The notes under the pieces: generated by a model
Database searches by the model: none
What the model saw: only the letters and a program-made list of their open reading frames with translations
What the model was told of the DNA's origin: nothing
Translations under genes and position numbers: made by a program
In this document: positions 10,796 to 23,179 of the stretch, in pieces
Layout of the letters: every line of letters starts with the position of its first letter
Numbering within the stretch: position 1 is the first letter of the stretch
Assembly: GCF_002575655.3 (NCBI RefSeq)
Contig: NC_053040.3
Coordinates: 151,839,148 to 151,903,147, forward strand
Direction of reading: 5' to 3'
From: Aegilops tauschii subsp. strangulata
Lineage: Eukaryota; Streptophyta; Magnoliopsida; Poales; Poaceae
DNA length: 64,000 nucleotides

Positions 10796-12747
10796 TCAAA
10801 GATTACAATGCCCAAATTCAAACATTGCAAACCTCGTCATTTCTGCAAAGGGATTAGCCGCTAACAAGTCATGTTTGGGTTTGACACAATGACTTCCAAT
10901 TGCTCTGTCATATGCTCTTCCAATATGAAATTTAGCTTTTTTGGTGCCTCTTCCATTCTGCAGTACCTGCCGGCTATGATCAACATACCATTCATCTTTC
11001 CTAATTAAATGCGTGTTCAACCTCAGTACCCTCAGCACCCTTGCTCTGGCAAGAAAGAACCTGGCGAGTGCAATCTCCGGTAAGGTCCCTCGGTAGGAGT
11101 TCAAAGTAATATTTGAGAGATGCAGATCCACGCATTTGATGTGATTGTCGTTATAAACATTATCCACCTCCGGGCCTATTATTATCTGCAAAAGAAGAGA
11201 ATGTGTTAGTGCCTACATGCAGTTTTGGACACTACTACACGCCTATTTGGTTTGCAGGATTTGTAAAATGCACCAACGTGCCATCTTCGATCTGACATGA
11301 TTAACATGGGCATTTGATTACAATCTAGAAACATGTAGCCTTCTTCAAAAGAGGTTGGATTGAATGAAAAAGTCCCTAAGAAAACTAGTACAGATGAATC
11401 TAAAGGAGAAATGCTTATGGATTGTAACCATATGAATCAAGAAACCAATATGGGGTGGGGGGTGTATGTCCTGAAATCCTCCAAATTCCTTCATAAATCA
11501 TAGTACATTGTCATTGTAAACTTGAGAAAAGGTGCCAAAAAATTGAACTCCCTTATGGTTAACATTTAACAGGAAAGGAACATCACCTCGATATACAGCT
11601 TCTTCAGGCACGGAAAGCATCTCAGGCAACTGACAACTTGGTCCACGTTGGGGCCAACAGATTCTAGTGCCAAGACCTTCACTATGCCCAGAATCTGGGT
11701 GAAGCTTTGCTGGATGACAGATGAACATACATCTCCAAAACTAGAAATAATGTTGATATCAAGAAGGAGAGGTATAAGGCGATTGTTGTACCTGAAAGTA
11801 GTAGTATTTGACAGACGAGTAGCCCACCACTGTCAATTTCGGCGCATAAATGACATTGATTCTTGTTGGACCTTGTTGATCAACTACAAGTAATCTCTCA
11901 AGTGAAGGTGTGTCCTCAATGACCATATTGTGGTCCACCTTTTGTGATATCTCTTTGCAGCACCAGCAACACACATAAATTGTCCGGAGAGTCCTGGAGG
12001 TGATGTGGAAGGTACTCGACCAATTCATCGCCGAGGAACTCGAGTGCAGTACAGCCGCGGAGCAGGTGCTCCATGTTATCCTTTGGAATGCGGACGGTGA
12101 CGAGCTCGAGGTGCTTCAGTCGTGGTAGAAAAAGAGCGGGCGCGTCATTAAGGGGGGGAAATGGCAGTTCATGAACTTGGCGAAGCGTAGCGTGGGTGCG
12201 AAGTGGAGCGCGGACGTTGGCAGCAAGCGCATATGCCCATCATTAAAACTGAGCTCCTCGAGCTGATCTATGGTGGGGATGGGAACCACTCGTCAAGCTT
12301 GGCTCAGTCCTCGCCATTGGAACAGAACTTGCCCCTGATAAGGCCTCTGATTGGGCCATGGTGACTGCCGAGGATCTGGGAGAACGCATCCAAGCTTTTG
12401 TGATAGCCATGGTAGAGCTCGTGGGTGTCGAGGAGGTCGACAGGGGTGAGGATCCATAGGGAACGGCACCGCCGGGAAAGGGCGGTTGTCCTCGCCCCAT
12501 ATTTGATTAGGAGGAGGGATATGATGACTCTCAACATATCATCGGGGAGGTTGCTGATGAAGTCTAGGCCTGCTGGAGTCACTTGTGCTTCTTTCTCGAC
12601 CCGCCTCCGCTTGTTGGCAGCCTCATTCTCCACCTCGTCGGTGGCCACGGAAACCTCTGTCTCCATATTCACGCCATGCTCTGGTGCTTCAGCAGCCCGG
12701 CATCGCCACTCCCTCCGATGGGGCGCTTCGGCGGCATCCTCATACAC
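10796..12747 (-). pseudogene. F-box/LRR/FBD-type gene, broken in exon 1
   Basis: F-box proteins are the substrate-binding part of SCF ubiquitin ligases. This minus-strand gene has three exons. Exon 1 (12747-11792) begins MYEDAAEAPHRREW and carries an F-box with DFISNLPDDMLRVIISLL, followed by LRR-like text (LEELSFNDGHMRLLP, PRLKHLELVTVRIPKDNMEH, APKLTVVGYSS). Exon 2 (11740-11587, VVSCLRCFPCLKKLYIE) and exon 3 (11185-10796, the FBD domain with CVDLHLSNITLNSYRGT and FFLARARVLRVLRL) are open. They are bounded by good splice sites (TTATTTCTAG, CTTCTTTTGCAG acceptors and GT donors). Exon 1 has a TGA at 12304-12306 and at least three frame changes near 12270, 12150 and 12030. It is a degraded copy, probably carried by the CACTA element. 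Confidence 0.78.
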
Positions 12748-13377
12748 TAACGGTTTTGAGGACTGAGAGCGGCGTCGAGGATGCAGGCGGAGAGAGGGGA
12801 TGGTGTGTGTGGTGAGGAAGGGGGATGCGGCCGCTCGGGCGCGCCATTAATATAGACCAGTGGGTGCGAGGCGGGCGGTGGTCAAAGGCTGTCTCACTTC
12901 CAAGTGAGAACGACAACTTAATCTATGAATGAAATCTATGCTTAATTACTAAATTTTAGTTGCAAAAATTAGATAGTGCTAGTGATTTTTAGCTGCATAT
13001 TTTGACAAATCACAGTGTCTCTTGGCTTAGCACCGAAGTCTGGCTTTACCGTAATCAATCTGAACCGTTTACGTTGAAGAGATGCACACTTCCCAGTGAG
13101 CCTGCGCATTGGAGGAGAGCTTGCACGCCTCTCGGTCAGCCTGCACACCGGACTGCGCTCGCACGCCTCCTGTTCGGTCAAGCAGCTGTCCGCACGGCAC
13201 CTCCTATAGCCATTAAAACCAAGACACGCGGCGTCACGTGAATGGTTAACAGAACGCGCACGATTTGAATTATACAAACGTTTGAGATATTAAAGTGGCA
13301 GCTATTTTTTCAAAATGCCTTTGTTGGCTGTTCTTTGAGTGCGCCTTCTCTCAAAATGGACATGAAAAATACCACAA
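12748..13377. other. 5' flank of the F-box pseudogene
   Basis: No gene seen. The first about 100 bp are GC-rich and may be old promoter or leader sequence. The remainder holds GC-rich and AT-rich patches leading into the tandem array. Confidence 0.4.
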
Positions 13378-15720
13378 CATGTCGGGTGCCATTCCATGAT
13401 AGCATGCCAAGTTTCATGAATTTCAGACGAGTTTTGGATTTACTAGAATTTAAAAACAAAGTATCTCAAGGTTTTGCCGGCAATCAACAGTGTCGTGGTG
13501 TTTGAAATTCATTCTCATTTCTTGCATGGGACCTAAGCATGCACCCAAGGACACAGATTTGATTTTTCAACCAATTTATATGCACCAGAGCATGTGCATG
13601 TAGTTCAAATTTGAATTATGCACATAAAATTCCTAGAAAACCCAGTTAATGTATAAAACTGTCCAAACAAACCCCAAAAATTCCAAAATTTAACAAAACA
13701 CTCATGTTGTTCTATGTTGACACTAGAATTTTTTTGAAAGCAATAAGAGGCAACGGATATCGTTTCGTCCCCAAAGGTGGCACATTCCCTACCGAAACCA
13801 TCAGGCTTGTTGTGAGAAGCTCTGGTTTGTGAGAAACTTATACCCAAACCTGCCCCAAATGGGACAAATTTTTTACCATGGCATGTTGATGCCGCTCCAT
13901 GTTAGCATGCGAAGTTTCATGAATTTCGGACGAGTTTTGGATTTACTAGAATTACAAAAGCAAGTATCTCAATGTTTGCGGCCGAGTGACAGTGGCAGGG
14001 TGTTTGAAATTCATTCCCATTTCTTGCATGAGACCTAAGCATGCACCCAAGGACACATATTTGATTTTTCAACCAATTTATATGCACTAGAGCATGTGCA
14101 TGTAGTTCAAATTTGAATTATGCACATAAAATGCCTAGAAAACCCAGTTAATGTATAAAAATGTCCAAACGAACCCCGAAAAATTCCAAAATTTAACACA
14201 ACACTCCTGTTGTTCTATGTTGACACTAGAATTTTTTTGAAAGCAATAAGAGGCAACGTATATCGTTTCGTCCCCAAAGGTGGAACGTTCCCTACCGAAA
14301 ACATCAGGCTTATTGTGAGAGGCTCTGGTTTGTGAGAAGCTTATACCCAAACCTGCCCCAAATGGGACAAAAAATTTACCACGACATGTTGATGTCGCTC
14401 CATGATAGCATGCCAAATTTCATGAATTTCAAACGAGTTTTGGATTTACTAGAATTTAAAAACCAGTATCTCAATGTTTGCGGCCGAGTGACGGTGGAAG
14501 GTTGTTTGACATTCATTCCCATTTCTTGCATGGGACCTAAGCATGCAACCAATGACACAGATTTGAATTTTCAACCAATTTATATGCATTAGAGAATGTG
14601 CCTGTAGTTCAAATTTGAATTATGCACATGAATGCATAGAAAACTCAGTTAATGTATAAAAATGTCGAAGCGAACCCCGAAAAATCCCAAAAATTGACAC
14701 AACACTCATGTTGTTCTATGTTGACATGAGAAAAATTTTGAAAGTAAGAAGAGGCAACAGATATTGTTTCGTCCCCCAAGGTGGCACATTCCCTACCGAA
14801 ACCATCAGGCTTGTTGTGAGAGAAGCTCTGGTTTGCGAGAAGCTTATACCCAAACCTGCCCCAAATGGGACAATATTTTTACCATGGCATGTCGATGCCG
14901 TTCCATGATACCATGTCAAGTTTCATGAATTTCAAACGAGTTTTTGATTTACTATAATTTTAAAACCATGCATCTCAATGTTAGCGGCCGAGCGACAGTG
15001 TCAAGGTGTTTGACATTCATTCTCATTTCTTGCATGTGACCTAAGGTTGCAACCAAGGACAAACATTTGATTTTGCAACCCGTTTTTATGGACTGGAGCA
15101 TGTGCATGTAGTTCAATTTTAAATTATGCACATAAATACCTAGAAAACGCAGCTAACGTATAAAAATGTCCAAACGATCCCCACAAAAATCCAAAATTTA
15201 ACACGACACTCCTGTTCTTCTATGTTGACACCAGGAAAAAAATTGAAAGGATGAAGAGGCGAAGAATATCATTTTGTCCACAAAGGCGACACGTTTCCCT
15301 AACGGAAGCATGGGGCTTCTTTTGAGAAGCTCTAGTTTGTGAGAAGCTTATACCATAACCTACCCCAAATTAGACAATATTTTTTACACCAGCATGTTGA
15401 TGCCATTCCATGATAGCATGCCAAGGTTCATGAATTTCAGACGGGTTTTGGATTTACTAGAATTACAAAATCGAGTACCACAATGTTTCCCGGAGAGCCA
15501 CGGTGTCGTGGTGTTCGAAATTCATCCCCATTTCTTGCATGGGACATAAGCATAAACCCATGGACACATATATGATTTTACAACCCATGTTGGTGCACCG
15601 GAGCATGTGCATGTAGTTTAATTTTGAATTGTGCACCTGAAATGGCTAGAAAACAAATTTAATGTATAAAATGTCCAAACGAACCCTGAATAATTCCAAT
15701 TCTTTTACGACACACATATA
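13378..15720. repeat. Tandem array, about 503-bp unit, 4.6 copies
   Basis: The landmark CATGTYGRTGCC recurs at 13378, 13882, 14385, 14888 and 15393, spacing 503-505 bp. The last copy fades near 15720. Each unit carries TTTCATGAATTTC, GAGCATGTGCATGTAG and CCTACCGAAA landmarks. Copies diverge visibly, and the last is the most different. There is no convincing coding frame. Large internal tandem arrays are known in Triticeae CACTA elements. Confidence 0.9.
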
Positions 15721-16196
15721 GTTGCATGTTCACTGCAGATAAAAGTTCTAGCAATTCAAACACTGTCCATTGCCGCTGTGACCCCATTATGTAATTCAAA
15801 TCAAGATGAAAAATCAAGTAGATCCCACACAGTTTATTATGACCAACCGTGTGAGATGCAGTACAAAATATCCTGGAGCACCGTCTGATGACACTTTGCG
15901 CGCCAATTTTTTTGCTGAAGCGATTCAAAAAATTTGGCTTTCGCGGAAATATCTACCTCCCCGCCCCCTCCCCCTTACCAAAAGCCACATTTCCCTTGTT
16001 TCTGCCTTCCTTTCCAAGTTGAAACCTTCACTCCTTGCTTGCAGCGCTGCCTCCTCGCCGGCGACCCTCCTTCATGCTGCTCGGCCTCGTCCATCCAGGC
16101 TGGTAATCCACACCCGACCCCCATCCTCCTCCTCCTTCCACATCCCACATGCCCCGACCGCCGGCGCGACACCTTCCACCCAAATCACCGACCCCT
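15721..16196 (+). other. Possible promoter/leader of the B3-type pseudogene
   Basis: AT-rich, then C-rich from 15950 (CCCGCCCCCTCCCCC). The composition change resembles a grass gene leader followed by a proline/serine-rich frame, but no start codon can be fixed. Confidence 0.3.
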
Positions 16197-16644
16197 CCAC
16201 CAAATAAGCGCCGCCCTAAGCCATGGTGCACGCAGTATAGCCAGTAGCTCGAGGAGCATTCAACAGCGGAGAAGCAAATCGCAGTCGCACGCGCGGATGA
16301 GGTCGCGATGGCTGCCATTCGTGCCGACCCCCAGATCTAGGAGCACCTCGCCGTCGAAGCCACCGTCAACGCCTCGCGCGCTGACGCCGCGACGCGGTTG
16401 GCTGCTTTAAACGACAGTTCCTGGCGTTTTCTCGATGCCACCCTCGGTGCCTTCGACGAAGACTATGAAGTGTTTTCTCAGCATGCACGTGCTTAATTAC
16501 CTCATCTCGAGAGCCAACAGGTTGGTGCCCGGAGCGGCTCAGACAACTCACCACTACGACGAGGGCACCCACGATGCGGAGGCCTCTCCCTCTTCCATGT
16601 CCAAGGATCCAATCGTCATTGATATCTCCGACAATGAGGAGTAG
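16197..16644 (+). pseudogene. N-terminal exon fragment, probably of the B3-type pseudogene
   Basis: From about 16197 a frame reads NKRRPKPWCTQYSQ, two in-frame TAG stops, then EDYEVFSQHARA and a TAA near 16495. A shifted frame continues SRANRLVPGAAQTTHHYDEG and ends at 16644 with DPIVIDISDNEE. The text is Ala/Glu-rich and probably helical. I do not recognise a domain. It precedes, on the same strand, the B3 fragment at 17990-18555, so one gene split by a repeat-filled intron is my inference. Stops and frameshift show it is dead. Confidence 0.45.
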
Positions 16645-16778
16645 CTTGTCTTATTAGCTCACTATAAGGACCCATGTTCAGTTTGCTAGCTACTGCCTTT
16701 CCTTACCAAATTCTAGTGAATTGTGTTATCTACTTTTACCATGCAATCTGTTGCTCCAATGTATATGTTCTATATGTC

Positions 16779-17771
16779 GTGCAATGTGGTGCTCACTTAT
16801 TAACTGTTTGGTTAATTAGTTGTCGTGTTCAGTTAACTATTTGGTTCAATTATGCAAATGTGATGTTCAATTCTTCAGGGTGCAATTTTGTATTGTCTTC
16901 CATGTGAGAAATAAATTGAATTTTTCTTTAAAAAATACATGATAAACAAAATACAATTGCTATAATTCCAAGTTGTCAAGCATGCTTGGTTTGGTTAACT
17001 GTCTGATCTTCTAGTATGTTATACATTGTGCAATGTGGTGCTCATCATTTGTTGTGGTGTTTAGTTAATTGTTTGGTTCAATTCTGCAATGCGATGTTCA
17101 ATTTTGGTGGGTGCATTCTGTTATTGTATACCATGTGAGAATATACCATGTGAGAAATAAATCGAATTTGGTTGTACTAAATACATGAGAAACAAATACA
17201 ATTGCTATACTTCCAAGTTGTTAAGCATGCTTGGTTTGGTTAACTGTCTGATCTTCTATTAGGAGTATGTTATATTGTGCAATGTGGTGCTCAGTTAACG
17301 TTTGGTTCATTTGTTGTGGTGTTTAGTTAACTGTTTGGTTCGGTTCTGCAATGCAATGTTCAATTGTTGTGGGTGCATTTTGTTATTGTATACCATGTGA
17401 GAAATAAATCGAATTTGGTTGTACTAAATACATGAGAAATAAATACAATTGCTATATTTCCAAGTTGTTAAGCATGCTTGGTTTGGTTAACTGTCTGATC
17501 TTATATTAAGAGTATGTTATGTTGTGCAATGTGGTGCTCAGTTAATGTTTGGTTCATTTGTTGTGGTGTTTAGTTAACTGCTTGGTTCAATTCTGCAATG
17601 CGATGTGCAATTGTCGTGGGTAGAATTTTTGTATTGTTGTGCATGTGAGGAATAAATTGAATTTGGCTGCACTTAATACATGAGAAACATATACAAGTGC
17701 TATATTTCCTAGTTCTTAATCATGCTTGGTTTGGATAAATGGGTTTTCCATGTGGCTTGAATTAATCTGAT
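16779..17771. repeat. Tandem array, about 248-bp unit, four copies
   Basis: The phrase GTGCAATGTGGTGCTCA recurs at 16779, 17028, 17277 and 17524 (spacing 249, 249, 247). Each unit also carries CATGCTTGGTTTGG, GAGAAATAAAT and TTAGTTAACTG. The array lies between the putative N-terminal exon and the B3 exons, so it probably expanded inside an intron. Confidence 0.88.
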
Positions 17772-17989
17772 GAATCTGCAATGTGCTTATTTTTCATCAA
17801 CATATTTTACTGATAGCATGCGAGCCCTTACTTAACCTGATGACTAACTACCTTATATGTGTTGCGGGGAAATAATGGGAAGCACTAAGGTTTACAATCG
17901 AGGTTAGCACGTGCCTGGTCCGTTGTCTAATCTAGCACATTATTGTGCAATTGCAGGAACCATTCTAATATTTAGGTTTTTAAGAATTT

Positions 17990-18555
17990 GGTCTTGCACA
18001 TGTAGGTCCTGCTGCCAGAGGTTTTGACCCACTGTTCGACCCTTTTTGCATATGGGGAAATGAGTTGTCCATCAATATCAATCAAGTCAAGAAACTCAGA
18101 AAGATTGTGAGATAAAGAAATTAGCGACAAAAAACAACAAAGTTTTTGTCTGCACAATGAAGACGACATCAGTTCACTATAAGATGGTACTAACTATTAT
18201 ACCTTGCCTTTTTTTATTCCTTTGCCCCATTTCCAATAGAGAAGATATTTATGCACATCCTTGTTTTTAGGCCTTTCCAAAGCAGTTCACTGATGATTAC
18301 CTCTCAAATCACCTCTATGGTTAGGAGGCGAGGAAGGTTTTCATACAACACCCACAGTTCAATATTGAAGTATTCCTGAAGAGGACGAAGGATGGACGGT
18401 CAATCATCCACACGCACTGGCCTAAAGTTGCAAAGACCTTCAACATGAATGAAGGCTCAATATTCGCCTTCCCCTTCAGCAGTTTCCAGATGAGATGCAT
18501 TTGTCTATGTACCGTCTATGATGCTCATTTCGGAAGGTTCTAGATGTTCCATGTG
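17990..18555 (+). pseudogene. B3 DNA-binding domain pseudogene fragment
   Basis: B3 domains are plant-specific DNA-binding folds of about 100 residues. An exon near 18090-18185 reads IKKLATKNNKVFVCTMKTTS. After an intron ending TTGTTTTTAG at 18270 the next exon reads AFPKQFTDDYLSNHLYG, a TAG stop, then KVFIQHPQFNIEVFLKRTKD, HTHWPKVAKTFNMNEG and SIFAFPFSSF, ending at a TAG near 18543. The fold-defining text (FPKQFTDDYL, W-P-K-V, NMNEG...FAF) fits B3 proteins such as the REM group. The stop codon inside the domain, and the loss of frame after FAFPFSSF, make it non-functional. Confidence 0.7.
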
Positions 18556-18897
18556 AAACTTGGTGCTGGTGCAGTTGTGTAATGGGGTAGCTGAGTGCTG
18601 AAGCTATATCAAGTTGTACTATGATGTATTTCAATTTTGAAATCATGCTTCCTTAATATGGAAATGGAATATATTATGTGCTTAATATGAATGTCAATTA
18701 GATTAATAAATGGATTATTAATAATAGGGCGATTAGCCTGTTAATTGGGTTTTTCTATTGCACACGGTTATTGATAAAACACCGTGGGCGATGACCTCAG
18801 GCAACGCACAAACTCTCTAGGAATAAATCGTGTTGGATCAATTAACAATCACACACGACATTCTCTTGAAAACTGTTTGTGTTAGGCTGATACATCT
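18556..18897. other. CACTA 1 subterminal sequence left of the solo LTR
   Basis: After the B3 fragment the sequence is AT-rich and then carries CACACGGTTATTG, ACACGACATTC and AAACTGTTTGTG words like those at the element ends. It is contiguous with 34159-34501 once the solo LTR and one TAGGC are removed. Confidence 0.55.
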
Positions 18898-19003
18898 CCA
18901 ACGTATCTATAATTTTTTATTGTTCCATGCTATTATATTATCTGTTTTTGATGTTTAATGGGCTTTAATATGCTCTTTTATATTATTTTTGGGACTAACC
19001 TAT

Positions 19004-22000
19004 TGTAACGCCCGGATAATTATGCTATAGTAATCCCCTGTTAATGGTGCCATGTCATCGATTTTACTGTTGTTAAGTTCTCGTTGATTCAAAATCGGTT
19101 CCAAATTCAAATTTAAAGTAAATAAAAGAAAAGGTAAGACACACAAAAAAAGGAAAAGGGAGAAAGAAGAAAAAAAGGGGAGAGGCCCCGCCCCTCACTG
19201 GGCCTCGACCCAGGTAACCCCCAGGCCGGCCCAGCCGCGCCTACCTAACCCCCCACTCCCCCGCTAACCCTAACCCGGTCGCCCCGTTCCCCACACCCCC
19301 CACTCGCTTCCCCCACGCCTTTCTCCCTTTTCCTCCATCTGGACTGGGGCAGAGGGCCCCGACCCCTTCACCACGACGCCGCCGCCCTTTCCCCTGCGCC
19401 ACCACGCCGGCGCCACCTCCCCGACGCCGCCTGGCGCTGCCCCGTCGTCATCCTCCTCGCGGCCCCATCCTCCTCCCCGTTCCTGGATCCAGAAGGCCCC
19501 CCTAACGGGGCCACCCTCCGCGCCGTCGCCACTCGTCACCACCTCATCGGCGTCGCCTCCCCACCTCTCCCTCGACGGCTCCATCGAGCCTCGACGACCC
19601 TGATCCCCTACAAACGGGGGTGAGACCCCGAACCTCTCTCCTCTGCCCCAGTAGCCGTCGCCAGCGCTCGCGCGCCTCGCCGCAGTCACCGGCCCCGCTC
19701 GCACCCGCCGTTCCCTGTTGTGTCACCGCCGCGGCCTCCGCCCGGTGACCGCACCTGCCTCCTGCTGACCCCCGCCCGCGCCGAGTCCCGACCGGCCTCG
19801 CTGGCCCCGCTGTCCGCCACGGCCACCGCAGCCGTGCGCATCCGTAGCCGCACGCCCACCCCGGTAGTCACCCGCCAACGACGCGCGCCCCAGGGGCCCT
19901 GCACCGCCCCTGGCCGCGCCTCCCCTCTGGCCGCAGCCGCGCCTCGTCGGCGCGCCCGTTCGGGCGACGCTGCGCCCGTCGGGCGTCCGCGGCCGATACC
20001 CGCACGCCCGCACACCCGGTTGGCCCTATGGGCCACTGACCATGGGGCTCAGCCCCTTAAAAAAAGGGGGAAAACAAAATGTAATTTAAAATAAGAATAA
20101 GTAATTAGTTGATTAATTAATTAATTAGGTAATTAATTAACTTAACTAACTCTGTTTAGTACCTAATTAACTTGATTAGTTAATTAAAATTGTTAACTAG
20201 TTGTTAGTCTATGACAGAACTCCCCACACGTCAGGGTTAACTTTGGACAACTCTGTTGACTGCTTACGTCATGATGACGTTACGCTGATGCAAAAACCCC
20301 ATTTTAGATTTAATAATAATTTCAGAATATTGCTAGAACTTTAACAATTCATAGAAAAATGACCGTAACTCGGATGAAAATACTTTGTACATGAAAGTTG
20401 CTCAGAACGACGAGACGAATCCGAATACGCGGTCCGTTCGTCCGCCACACGTCCCTAGCATAGCAAACATGCAACCTTTCCCCTCCTTTTCATCTGTCCG
20501 GAAATGCCAAACTTCGGGAAAGCTTTCCCGGATGTTTCTCGCTTGGCCGGTAGCGTGTAGTGGCGCGTTAGAACTCGCCTAGTGCTGCTTATTGTCTTGT
20601 CAGGCACTTGTTTGCTCTGTATTTACTGTTTCTTCCCCCTGTTCTCTCCGGTAGACCCCGAGACCGCTGCTAATGCCCCTGTGATCGACTACGTCGACAA
20701 CGACCCATCCTTCTCGCCTGAGCAACCAGGCAAGCCCCCCTGATCATCTCGATATCGCCCATTCCATTCTCTCATGCTTGCATTAGATTTTGCTACTGTT
20801 ATTGATTGCTCCTATTCTGATGCGTAGCCTGCTTTTGTAACCTGCTTATTGTTACCAACCTGCTTATCCTAAACTGCTTAGTATAGGTTGGTTAGTGATC
20901 CATCAGTGACCCCCACCTTGTCCTTGTTGCCCCTACTTCATCATCGACGACTCGATCAACGTGATCGACGACCAGAGCCCGACACCTCACATCACATCAC
21001 GCCCCTTTTGTTGCTCGCTCTACAGAGCTACTATCGAGTGCCGAGGGTGATCCCTCATAACGCACTCCTGATGCTAATTCTGTAGTGTAGCTATTCGGTC
21101 GTGGTCATCGAGGGTGATTTCCTCTTTTACCATTCCCGATACAGCTCTGTCGTTCAACACCTCAAGTGTGAACCTCGAGGGTGGTCCCTCTTACGTTCAC
21201 CTTGATGATTACATTGAGTGGAATCCACCGGGGGTGATTCCTCGGGTTTTCCCCTTGATGTCTGGACACACGGTTACCTTGACTTTACTTGAGACCCTTG
21301 GGAAAGTCGGGCGGGCCTGAAGAGCACCCACAAGATGGTTGCGAGGCACGGCCGGGCCAGCAGGCCGCCCCCGAGTTGGCTGGGCTAGCCCTTGCCGTAT
21401 TTCCTCGAGACGGGGCGACGGGGTCACATTATCGTGAGTCTCTGCTCGTCTCCGCAAGCTAATAATACACTATGGTTTGGGTATTTGTTCTGAGTTGGCC
21501 TCTGGCCTTTACGCACTAACCACCACGCGAGAATAGTTATGGGCCTCGACGACGTAGTATCAGCCGAAGCTTTGTCAAACGTCCAGTTCAGCATTGCGGC
21601 ACGGTCGGATCGTGCTGGCCATCCAAGGCGGTGCTGGTATTCACCCTGCGCGCAATGACCCAGAGTGCAACGGGCGATGGGCCCAGACCCCGAAGTGCTT
21701 AGGATGTAGACCGGCGGGGACCTCTCTGCTGAGCCTAGGTAGGGCTACGACGTGTTGATTTTCCGAGGCCGGGCATTGACCCAGAAAAGTGTGTCCGGCC
21801 AGAGTAATCAAGCGTGTTGGAAAACGTGGTGCACCCCTGCAGGGAAGATTATCTATTAATAGTCGTGTCCACAGTAACGGACGTTCAGACTTATATCCTG
21901 ATCTATTACAACTAGAAATGGATACTTGAGATATGTTGCTCCGGGATTGCTTTCTCGCAGGGAGTCGAGGAAGGATCTCTAGGGATTAATGCTACAACAT

Positions 22001-22588
22001 GCTTGTTAATTAAACTGCTATTCTTTACTCTTGTACATGCTGCAAGATGCTTGGAGCTGCTTGAAGATGCTAGTCTTCGATAGGCTAGGCCTCCCCCTCT
22101 ATTCTGGCATTCTCCAGTTCAGTCCACAAATACAACCCTTCCATTTGATACCATTGCATACTTAGTATAGATCTGATGCTTGCGAGTACTTTGGATGAGT
22201 ACTCACGGTTGCTTTGCTACCCCCTTTTCCCCTTCCTTCTTCTTTCCGGTTGATGCAACCAGATGATGGATCCCTGGAGCCAGATGCCACCGCCAACGAA
22301 TGCTGCTACGTGGAGCCCGCTGACGACCAGGAGTAGTTAGGAGGTCCCAGGCAGGAGGCCTTGCCTCTTCGATTGTTGATGTTTGTGCTAGCCTTCTTAA
22401 GGCATCCTTGTTTAACTAATGTCTGTACTCAGATATTGTTGCTTCCGCTGACGCTTGTGTCTCGAGCTTTTGTATTCGAGCCCTCGAGGCCCCTGGCTTG
22501 TAATATGAAGCTTGTATTATTTTGATTTGTGTCTAGAGTTGTGTTGTGATATCTTCCCGTGAGTCCCTAATCTTGATCGTACACATTT
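19004..22588 (+). repeat. Left LTR of the Tekay element, 3' end truncated
   Basis: Collinear with the right LTR until ACACATTT at 22588. The terminal 40 bp present at 32654-32693 are absent and unrelated sequence follows. The segment 19180-20040 is extremely GC-rich and holds long spurious frames on both strands. 20041-20190 is AATTA-rich. Confidence 0.9.
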
Positions 22589-23179
22589 CCAACTCCTTGG
22601 CCGAAGTTGAGTCTAGTCTTTGAAAAACTAATTTACTAACATGGCTGTGTGGCTTATGGGCCCACGTCGCCAATTGGGTGGTATTAGGATCTTTTACTCC
22701 TCGTCTATACTCTGGAACTCTGATCTCTCTTCTATTCGGGTTAAATGATTTTGCACACTCTATCTAGGTTCTCGTGATCACATCCATCCGTTGTAATACG
22801 CCTTTCTTGAATTGGGAGCCAGGATCTGCTTCACATTGTTCACGGGCCGCAGGATGCTTTTATCGAGGGCACCCTGCGTCGTCCCCTGCAGATTCCTCAC
22901 TCTAGTGGTTTTCTCCGACGTTGATGTAGCCTTTGCTACGTCCCGTTGTTGTATCCCTCCATCGCATGCAAGCGTGCTGCCTAGTATGTCTAGGATGATT
23001 CTCTTGTCCGAACTCATACTAACAATGTGTAATTGGCTCTGTATATGCATATGTATGTCTTTAATGGCTACTGCTTTGTACATACTGCGCCTTTGCTCTT
23101 TGTTCAAGTTACATCATGAATGACTCCATACACCTGCTCCAACCTCTTGTTAAAGCTACTCCCTGATGTTTTTAGCAGG
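22589..23179 (+). other. 5' untranslated interior of the Tekay element
   Basis: No tRNA-Met-type primer site (TGGTATCAGAGC) is found next to the LTR, consistent with a deletion at the junction. No coding frame of note before gag. Confidence 0.6.
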
